From the NCBI RefSeq assembly GCF_016920785.2, contig NW_024609835.1:86648243-86712242 (forward strand): DNA of 64,000 bases. The letters are read 5' to 3'. Source of the DNA: Ixodes scapularis. Its lineage: Eukaryota; Arthropoda; Arachnida; Ixodida; Ixodidae. The notes under the pieces were generated by a model. That model was not told the origin of the DNA, did not search any database, and saw nothing but the letters and a program-made list of their open reading frames with translations. This document shows positions 57,588-64,000 of this stretch, piece by piece (position 1 is the first letter of the stretch; each line of letters opens with the position of its first letter). A program made the translations under genes and the position numbers.

Positions 57588-58570
57588 TGTCACAAAATCC
57601 GGCTATGTTACGTTATTCATGTCACAAAATCCGACTGTGTTACGTTATCCATTCTCCCGGGCCAGACGCGTCCTTCCAAGAAATTCGCGGGGTGTGAGGT
57701 CTGGGACCCAGCTCCCCCGAGAACGAAGCGATGCTCCCTTTGGGGGAGGATGAAGGGACGAGCGGGCCAGCGTCCTGGGGTTTCTTTTTGTTTTGTTTTC
57801 CACGCCTGCGTGCTGGAATGCGGGGGCCCGTCGAGGGGGACTCTTTGGGGCCAAGGCGAGCAGTGTGAGCGGGAAACTCGGAAGCAACAGGCGGGGAATG
57901 GAAGCGTCGAGTCCGTGGAGCTCAACGGTAGCGGGCCAGGTCCGGACTGGGGAAGACTTCGACGACGGAGTGTGTGTGTGTGTGATTGTGTGGCCGCTTC
58001 AGGCCGCCCAACCCACCGTGGTACCACCGGGACCATTCCTTCCCCCTTCGGACAGCGCCTCGCAAGACCGTCACTCCCGGACACTGTGAGACGAGATTTC
58101 CCCTCCACTCGCATTCTCCTCTTTATAGTAATTAAGGAAGCGGTATTTCTGTAGTTGGTTGTTATTCTCACGGGTGTCCGATTGTATTATTTGATCACAT
58201 TTAAGCTCCGAAGTTGTTATTTTTTTTTCCATGTTCGGGGAAGCTCCCGCGTAAGAGATGGTTAATGCATTGTAATGAGCGGTAGACTTTGGGTTTTGCC
58301 TAATTCGTTGTGTGTTGAGTGATTTTATCTTCGCCGCTCGTGCCCCGGCCGGGTGAAGTGCGTTCGAGTCCTGTTGTTTCGCAGCTCGGCACTTGTTAAC
58401 CTTCTTTGTGTTTTTTTTTTTTGTTGTTGTGTTTTGTTTGTAGTATTAAATTCGTTTCGTTTCAAAACTGTGGTCTCCCCTTCATTGGCAAGACTCCACC
58501 GAGGCGTGGACCTATCGCCTGGTCGGCAGTCCTTTGTGTTTAAACAGAGAATATCAGCAAACCTGTGACA
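57588..58570 (+). repeat. 5' LTR of the Gmr1-like retrotransposon
   Basis: The LTR ends CCTGTGACA at 58,570, directly before the primer-binding region. A TGTCAC start complementary to that end occurs twice, at 57,588 and 57,620, because the first 32 bases (TGTCACAAAATCCGGCTATG…) are duplicated in tandem. The true start may therefore be 57,620 (951 bp) and not 57,588 (983 bp). The long GC-rich frames on both strands inside it are not genes. The 3' LTR lies outside the window, so LTR divergence cannot be measured. Confidence 0.8.
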
Positions 58571-58595
58571 AAACTGGCGTCCGCGACAGGACTTG
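58571..58595 (+). promoter_or_regulatory. Primer-binding site of the retrotransposon
   Basis: Four bases after the LTR end, TGGCGTCCGCGACAGGACTT starts with TGG, complementary to a tRNA 3' CCA, as expected for minus-strand priming. The primer tRNA identity was not determined. Confidence 0.7.
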
Positions 58596-58703
58596 GCTGA
58601 CCATGGTGGAGACTTGCCTTTGGAGGGCTGGGGTAGAAACCGCGTGGTTTGAGGGAAGTGTAGTTCCGCAGTTCGCCCGGCGGCGAGCTTGGGTAGGCCA
58701 GAC

Positions 58704-60511
58704 ATGGAGATAGAAAAACTCGTGGCCCTGGGAACCAAACTAGACCTCTCGGGAGCCGAACTAAAAAGGTGGATAGAGGAAGAGACCGCCAAACAAAGAG
58801 AGGAGAGAGCCCTAGAGCGAGAAGCTACTAGGGAGGCTACCGAGCGGGAACAAGGGGCGGCGAAAGCAGCCGCCGAGAGGGAGCTCGAGATATTGAGGCT
58901 GAGGCTAGAGCTTGAGAACAAGAAGGAGGGGAACCGCTCATCCGGAGCAGGAACTGACGGCGAGGTTCAGAGCGTTTTGAAATTGAATCCGAACAAGCTC
59001 CTACTCGCCTTCGACGAAAGGAAGGACGACCTCGACGCTTATATAAGAAGGTTTGAGGGAATTGCCTTAAGTCAAAAGTGGCCAGAGAGCCAATGGGCCA
59101 CCGCCCTAAGCACGTGACTCACGGGGGAAGCCCTCAGTGTGTATGGGCGATTGCCTCCCGTAGATGCCGCCGATTACGGCAAAGTGAAAGCCTCACTGCT
59201 CAAGAGGTTCCGGTTCACCGTTGAGGGCTTTCGCGATAAATTCCGTGATGGGAAGCCAGTAGATGGAGAGACGGCCACTCAATACGCCGCCAGGCTCGGC
59301 CACTACTTCGACCGGTGGGTCGAGCTGGCCGCAGTGACCAAAGATTTCGAAGGACTCCGGGAGCTGGTCATCAAAGAGCAGTTCCTAAAGGGTTGTCATC
59401 CAGCACTGGCCAGCTACCTGAAGGAAAGAAAACAGCCACATTTGGAAGGACTGTTGGAGATGGCGGACCAATTTTTGGACGCGCAAGGTCATAGTAACCT
59501 GGGGAAAGCCGGGAAAAACGAGGCCGAACCCTCAGCGAAGAAAAGTAGCGAGGGGGGCGGGCCTCCGAGGCCTGCAATGAGGTGCTACCTCTGTAATAAG
59601 ACGGGGCACAAAGCTGCACAATGTCGTAGCCTGTACAACACCGGACAGGTGCCCACATGTCAAAGGTGTGGCAGGAAGGGACGTAAGACGGAGGTCTGCT
59701 GGGGCCAGACGAACCCCCAGGCGTCGGGCATCTATATGCCCCGACAAGGCAAAAAGGACAGAAACGTCGCGGATGGGTTCTTAGAGCTGAAGGATGGGAC
59801 GAAAATTCCGGTCGTCAACGCGGTAATGACCCCGCGCCATAAGTTCCTGGTCGAGGAAATGCCAGTCGTTGAGGGCGCAATTGGACAGAAAAAGATAACG
59901 GTTCTGCGCGACACGGGGAGTAACACGGTCATCGTAAGACGAGGATTTGTCGACGACGGCCTCCTCACTGGAACCAAGAGGCCGGTGTATCTCGTCGATG
60001 GAACCGTGAAAATGCTTCCCGAGGCCCATATCCACGTTAAAACGCCCTACTTTGACGGAGGACTAACAGCCCTGTGCACGTACGGGCCCCTGTACGACCT
60101 CGTGCTCGGCAATATTCCCGGCGCTAGAGAACCGGACGACCCCGCGACTGATGTAGGGGTGGGGGACGACCCGATACCGACAGAGCGAGTGCGGGAGGAC
60201 CCGGCGGAACGCGACACACAGGAGAGCCAGGACGAGCCAGGACGCGAAACCCGGGCGGAAGTGGAAGATCCCCTAACTCCGGCGTGTGCTGTGGAAACGA
60301 GGACCCAGAGAAAGAAACAACAAACTGGATTGAAAAAACTACACATGCCTCAAATCGAAGAGCTGGCCATCGACACGCCGGGCTTTGCAAAGGAGCAGGA
60401 AGAGGATGACACCCTGCGCCCCTGCTTTAAGCGGATTGGGGAAAGGCCAGGGGAAAGACGGCCACGATCACTTATACAACCGAAGAGGGGCAAGGGCTTC
60501 TTTATCGAGTA
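58704..60511 (+). pseudogene. gag-protease of a Gmr1-like Ty3/gypsy element, one stop
   Basis: The frame starts at ATG 58,704 and is open for about 602 codons except one TGA at 59,115-59,117 (codon 138). Order of parts: a charged, coiled-coil-prone N-terminus (residues 15-75); a capsid region with a SCAN-like signature (RFRFTVEGFRDKFRDG.., YFDRWVELA.., EQFLKGC); a zinc knuckle CYLCNKTGHKAAQC (C-x2-C-x4-H-x4-C, residue 294); and a second knuckle CQRCGRKGRKTEVC in which Arg replaces His. The retropepsin active site RDTGSNTVIV (DTG at residue 403) and an acidic Pro/Glu/Asp linker follow. Gag packages element RNA and the protease matures the polyprotein. The frame runs into the inserted DNA element at 60,512. 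The internal stop and the lost ligand show decay. Confidence 0.9.
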
Positions 60512-60720
60512 TAGACCGTTTTATCGTGGGTAGCGCCATTTTGAGAGCGAGAGAGAAATGGAAAGGGCTACCGGCGCTTTCCTCCTTTCTGATTGTGTAG
60601 AAAGAGTGGAAGTCCCAGATGAGAGGCTTGGCCGGTGTTGGGCGTCTGCAGTGCCCCAACTTCGTTCGCGCTTTCTTCTACGTTTCAAACTCCCAAACTT
60701 AATTAGAGCCATGGCCTTTG

Positions 60721-60894
60721 ATGGCGACAGTCTCCCGCTCATCGGGACACCATTGCTGGGTGATAGGGTGCACGAATAACGACAGAAAGCGTCGAATACT
60801 GTACGAGGACCTATGTAGCTTGCATGGAATCCGGCAAGGCAAGTACGGCTGGAATGTTTTTAAGCTCCATTGCTTTCCGCATGACTGGAAATGA
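60721..60894 (+). pseudogene. THAP-domain N-terminal segment (left arm), truncated
   Basis: An ATG frame of 57 codons at 60,721 reads the first half of a THAP zinc finger: CWVIGCTNN (C-x4-C), then a basic RKRR, then WNVFKLHCFP (the HxFP motif as HCFP). It stops at HDWK before the second zinc pair (C-x2-H) is reached. THAP domains bind DNA, often as the N-terminus of P-element and Kolobok transposases. Comparison with the right arm shows that the stop lies where the two arms cease to match, so this is an arm-end truncation and not a full gene. Confidence 0.75.
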
Positions 60895-61076
60895 CGAACC
60901 ATTTATACATTTTTGCTTACAATAGGCTTATTTCAACGTAGCCGCTTTTTGTTGTAATCAACAAGCGATACACGAAACGGGAACCTCAATTAACTTTGTA
61001 AACGCCCGGAGCTGCTACATATCGTCTTGCTGTGCTGTTTTTATCTTCGTGTCCCTGTTCTTATATTTCCTTGTGA

Positions 61077-61514
61077 ATGAACGACGAAGACGCTCTAGAT
61101 GTACTTTTATCGAACCGCAGAAAGCCTCGAAGCAGCCACGAATTATTTTACTATTTGAGGAAATTTTTTGAATACTCACCTCCAATTTCTATAGCTGGCA
61201 CGTTCGCTGCCGCTGTTCCCCCCGTCGCCACACTGGCGGATGCCATGACTCAAACAAGGAAACGTGCACACTGGGCTCGAAAACGCAGATCGCAACACAC
61301 GAGACGTTCCCTGCAGCGACTATCAAGCGCCTCAAAGCGCCTTAGTCAACGGAAACAACCCAGCAGCGGCACTCCAAGGAGCGCTTTTGCCGGCTCTCTG
61401 GTATCGCGCAAGAAATCGCGATTAAAAAAAAAAGCAAAGAAAAAAAAACAAGAAAAAAAAAACAATAGAACTACGTTTTCAACAATTTCCAGCCTCACCC
61501 GGCGGCGGAAATAA
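61077..61514 (+). CDS. Unrecognised 145-residue basic frame within the THAP element
   Basis: An ATG frame of 145 codons starts MNDEDALDVLLSNRRK and becomes strongly Lys/Arg-rich, with a poly-Lys stretch near residues 115-130 made by an A-rich tract. It shows no THAP, RNase-H or zinc-finger motif that I recognise. It is the only sizeable frame in the single-copy middle of the element. It may be coincidental, a captured host exon, or a remnant of the transposase. Confidence 0.25.
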   Translation: MNDEDALDVLLSNRRKPRSSHELFYYLRKFFEYSPPISIAGTFAAAVPPVATLADAMTQTRKRAHWARKRRSQHTRRSLQRLSSASKRLSQRKQPSSGTPRSAFAGSLVSRKKSRLKKKAKKKKQEKKNNRTTFSTISSLTRRRK

Positions 61515-61600
61515 GCCTTCGACTAAGTGTTGTAGATGATCAAATCGAGTCAGTCACCACTGCAAATTATCACTATTAAGATAAATTCAGTTACGAAGTT

Positions 61601-61965
61601 TTACAAGCTGAAACAGCAGTTATCATGAGAAAACTCGCTCGCACATTGCGAGCGTACTCCATGTTCATCGGCGGTACAGCGTTCGGTGCGCGCTCCATTC
61701 ACGAAATGTTCCGAGCGAAGTCGAGAGGATGGCGTTGAGGAAACGCCTTTTCGGTTTACGGACGCAATCCACTGCCGCCGGAGACAGGGTTCATGTGGAA
61801 AACGATGGAGTTCAAAGACATTACAGCCGCTCTCGCCTTGCCGGATTCCATGCAAGCTACTACAGGTCCTCGGACAGTATTCGACGCTTTCTGTGGTTAT
61901 TCGTGCACCTTATCACCCAGCAATGGTGTCCCGGTGACCGGGGGACTGTCGCCATTCAAGACCAT
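61601..61965 (-). pseudogene. THAP-domain segment (right arm), frameshifted
   Basis: On the minus strand the arm encodes CWVIRCTNNHRKRR and then breaks frame (tandem TAG at about 61,865 where the left arm reads on). It resumes as GIRQGESGCNVFELHRFPHE, RRQWIASVNRKG and RLRSEHFVNG. This covers a whole THAP domain (C-x4-C, HxFP, the Trp and the SEHF motif), but the third zinc ligand of the usual C-S-x-H-F is Arg. It is longer than the left-arm copy, so this arm keeps more of the ancestral first exon. Confidence 0.75.
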
Positions 61966-62155
61966 GGCTCTAATTAAGTTTTGGGAGTTTGAAACAAAGA
62001 AGAAAGCGCGAACGAAGTTGGGGTACTGCGGGCACCCAACACCGGCCAAGCCTCTCATCCGGGACTTTCCCTCTTTCTACACAATCAGAAAGGAGGAAAG
62101 CGCCGGTAGCCCTTTCCCCTTTTGTTCTCTCGCCCTCTTTCAGTAAAACGGTCTA

Positions 62156-64000
62156 TACCAGGAGCGGTCGGGGAGAGAGACGCGCCAGCTCGTGGCGCCT
62201 CAGGCCCACCGAAAAACTGTGCTGCAGGTTGCCCATGAAAGCATTATGGCGGGACACCTGGGGCAGGTGAAAACGAAGAGCCGTATCCTGGAAGAGTTCT
62301 TCTGGCCGGGATTGGGCTCGGACGTACGGCGGTTCGTGCTATCGTGTGAGGTGTGCCAGCGAACAACACCGAAGGGAAAGGTGTCTCGCGTCCCACTGGG
62401 CGGGAGCCCCTTAATAGATACCCCATTTCAGAGGGTTGCTATCGACATCGTGGGACCGATTGCCCCGGTTTCGGGCCGAGGGAACCGGTACATACTGAGA
62501 ATGGTAGACTACGCGACTTGCTACCCGGACGCCGTGGCTTTGCCCAGCATCGAGACCGAAAGAGTGGCAGAGGCCCTGGTCGAGATGTTCGCGCGGGTCG
62601 GAATGCCACGAGAGATATTAAGCGACCGGGGCTCGAATTTCACTTCCGAGCTAATGAAAGAGATCAGCCGGCTCCTGTCGATAAGGCAGTTGCACACGTC
62701 CCCCTACCACCCCATGGCAAATGGATTGGTGGAGAAGTTCAATGGAACACTTAAACTCATGCTGAAGCGAATGTGCTCCGAGAGACCCAAGGATTGGGAC
62801 CGGTATTTGCCCGCATTGCTGTTTGCCTACCGGGAAGTGCCGCAGGCGAGCCTCGGTTTTTCGCCTTTTGAATTGTAGTACGGTCGCCACGTCCGGGGCC
62901 CGCTAGCCATTCTGAGAGAGGTGTGGACCAACGTCGAGCTCGACGCAAAGCTCCGGACCACCTATGAGCACGTGCTCGACCTCAGAAATCGCCTTGAGGA
63001 GACGTGCAAAATCGCCCAAGAGGAACTCGCGAGGTCGGGAGCTCGTTACGCCCGGTACTACAACCGGAAAACCAAGGAGCGGAGCTTCCAGCCGGGAGGG
63101 AAGGTGCTCCTACTGCTCCCCACGGACAACAACAAACTTCTGCTGCAGTGAAAGGGGCCCTTCCTCGTTACGAGAAAAACAGGAGAGGTCGACTACGAGA
63201 TCCAGACCGCGACCGGCCTGAAATTGTTCCACGCTAACTTACTGAAGAAATACGAGGAGTGAGGAATCGAGAAGGAAGACGAGCGACAGGCCTGCGCGGT
63301 TCTCTCACTGACGGAAACCGAAGACGACCAGCCGATCCCTCTACCAGCATTCCAGAGAGAGGAAGGCCCCGGAGACGCGAAAGTTTCATCAAAGCTTAGT
63401 GCGGAGCAAAAGTCGCAGCTCGACCGCGTAATGCGCAGCCATGAGGACATCTTCTCCGACGTTCCGGGAAAAACAACATGGATACAGTGCGAGCCGAAGC
63501 AGACTACAGATACCACCATTTATGTGCGACAATACCCACTGCCATTTGCGACCCACACGAAGATTGAGGAAGAGATGCAGGAAATGCTCAGGCTCGGAAT
63601 AATAGAAAAATCCAGCTCTGCGTACAACTCACCCGTCCTGCTCGTCAAGAAGCCGGACGAAACAAATCGGCTGTGCGTCGATTTCAGACGTCTAAACGGC
63701 GTCTTAGTTCCAGACTCCGAACCCATGCCACGAGTCGACGCCGTTTTCGCCGCCGTCGGAAACAAACGCTACTTCTCAAAGATGGATTTCGTGAAGGGCT
63801 ACTGGCAGATCCCACTCAGCGACGATTATCAACCCAAGACCGCATTTTCGACGACTTCGGGACTGTACCATTTTCGGTACATGCCACTTGGGGTCAAGAC
63901 CGCTCCGGCGGTATTTGCCAAACTGATGCGGAAGGTGGTGGATGGAATCCCAGACGTGGCCCATTACTACGACGATGTGTTGGTGGCTACCGACAGCTGG
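62156..64000 (+). pseudogene. Integrase then reverse transcriptase (pol) with three stops; runs off the window
   Basis: In one frame, the integrase comes first. It has an HHCC finger (HESIMAGH at 62,234, CEVC at 62,350), then catalytic Asp 62,444, Asp 62,624 and Glu 62,732, a D-x59-D-x35-E core. A GPY/F-type module follows (KGPFLVTRKTGEVDYEI, about 63,152-63,205). Reverse transcriptase comes next: LGIIEKSSSAYNSPVLLV, CVDFRRLN, FSKMDFVKGYWQIPL, GLYHFRYMPLGVKTAP and the active site YYDD at 63,965. Stops interrupt at 62,876 (TAG), 63,149 (TGA) and 63,260 (TGA). Integrase upstream of reverse transcriptase with a GPY/F module is the Gmr1-like arrangement. RNase H and the 3' LTR should lie beyond the window. 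Confidence 0.9.

Larger units (their letters stand above)
60512..62155. mobile_element. THAP-bearing long-TIR DNA element inside the retrotransposon
   Basis: The ends TAGACCGTTTTA are a perfect 12-bp inverted pair. The arms then diverge and re-align for about 360-375 bases per side (AAAGGGCTACCGGCGCTTTC.., GAGAGGCTTGGCCGGTGTTG..). The flanks are TA on both sides (60,510-60,511 and 62,156-62,157). Counting the element with one TA gives 1646 bases, exactly the offset between the pol frames left and right of it, so its removal is frame-neutral. Each arm carries a THAP-domain coding segment, pointing to a THAP transposase source such as P or Kolobok. Those leave 8-bp or TTAA duplications, so the TA flank is odd. 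The middle (60,900-61,600) is single-copy and holds one 145-codon basic frame. Confidence 0.85.

Noticed and set aside
57519..58171. Long overlapping frames on both strands (up to 211 codons)
   Set aside because: They lie inside the GC-rich 5' LTR, overlap on both strands and have no domain.
59115..59117. Programmed stop readthrough in gag
   Set aside because: The stop lies within the capsid region, not at the gag-pol boundary, and three further stops disrupt pol. Decay is simpler.

Overview
This is eukaryotic, repeat-rich, largely non-genic DNA. It probably comes from an arthropod and most likely an ixodid tick. The tick call is an inference from three things: a tRNA-Ser/Leu-like SINE whose body resembles tick SINEs I remember, a very high density of small terminal-inverted-repeat (TIR) elements, and animal-type transposon families (hAT, FLYWCH-MULE, THAP-bearing element, Ty3/gypsy). 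No bacterial gene organisation, rRNA, intact tRNA, CRISPR array or confidently identified host gene is visible. Almost all open frames of 60-200 codons are chance frames in GC-rich or low-complexity DNA.

Layout. 0-33 kb is mostly unassigned single-copy-looking DNA with scattered small elements: a TACCC-type MITE at 3.2 kb, a tRNA-like pol III promoter at 3.8 kb, hAT-like ends at 12-13 kb, a foldback element at 14.3 kb, MITEs at 15.9 and 20.8 kb, a SINE at 17.9 kb, two near-perfect hairpins at 18.6 and 29.0 kb, and a 103-bp tandem duplication at 21.2 kb. Candidate regulatory or exon-like unique sequence lies at 25.4, 27.6-28.4 and 30.3-31.06 kb. 33-38.5 kb is a transposon cluster: a 684-bp element with about 245-bp TIRs, a truncated LTR, a SINE tail fragment, a three-level nest (MITE in MITE, tRNA-SINE in the inner one), a 1.2-kb hAT element with a perfect 8-bp target duplication, and a hAT relic with a decayed transposase C-terminus. 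41.9-44.7 kb holds a CTATAGA-rich TIR element and a solo LTR. 47.7-50.15 kb is a decayed FLYWCH-MULE DNA transposon. 50.5-57.5 kb holds more MITEs, a second solo LTR, 42-bp and 345-bp tandem repeats, and a dispersed repeat pair.

57.6-64.0 kb is the main coding feature: the 5' two-thirds of an LTR retrotransposon with LTR, primer-binding site, gag, protease, integrase and then reverse transcriptase. Integrase before reverse transcriptase is the Ty1/copia-like order. The sequences and the SCAN-like gag are of Ty3/gypsy type, which places it with the Gmr1-like group. The copy carries four in-frame stops and is split just upstream of the integrase zinc-finger region by a 1.64-kb DNA element. That element has long inverted arms (about 360-375 bp), each carrying a THAP-domain coding segment.

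The genes do not form a host pathway. The window records successive transposon insertions, and the nesting order can be read directly in several places.
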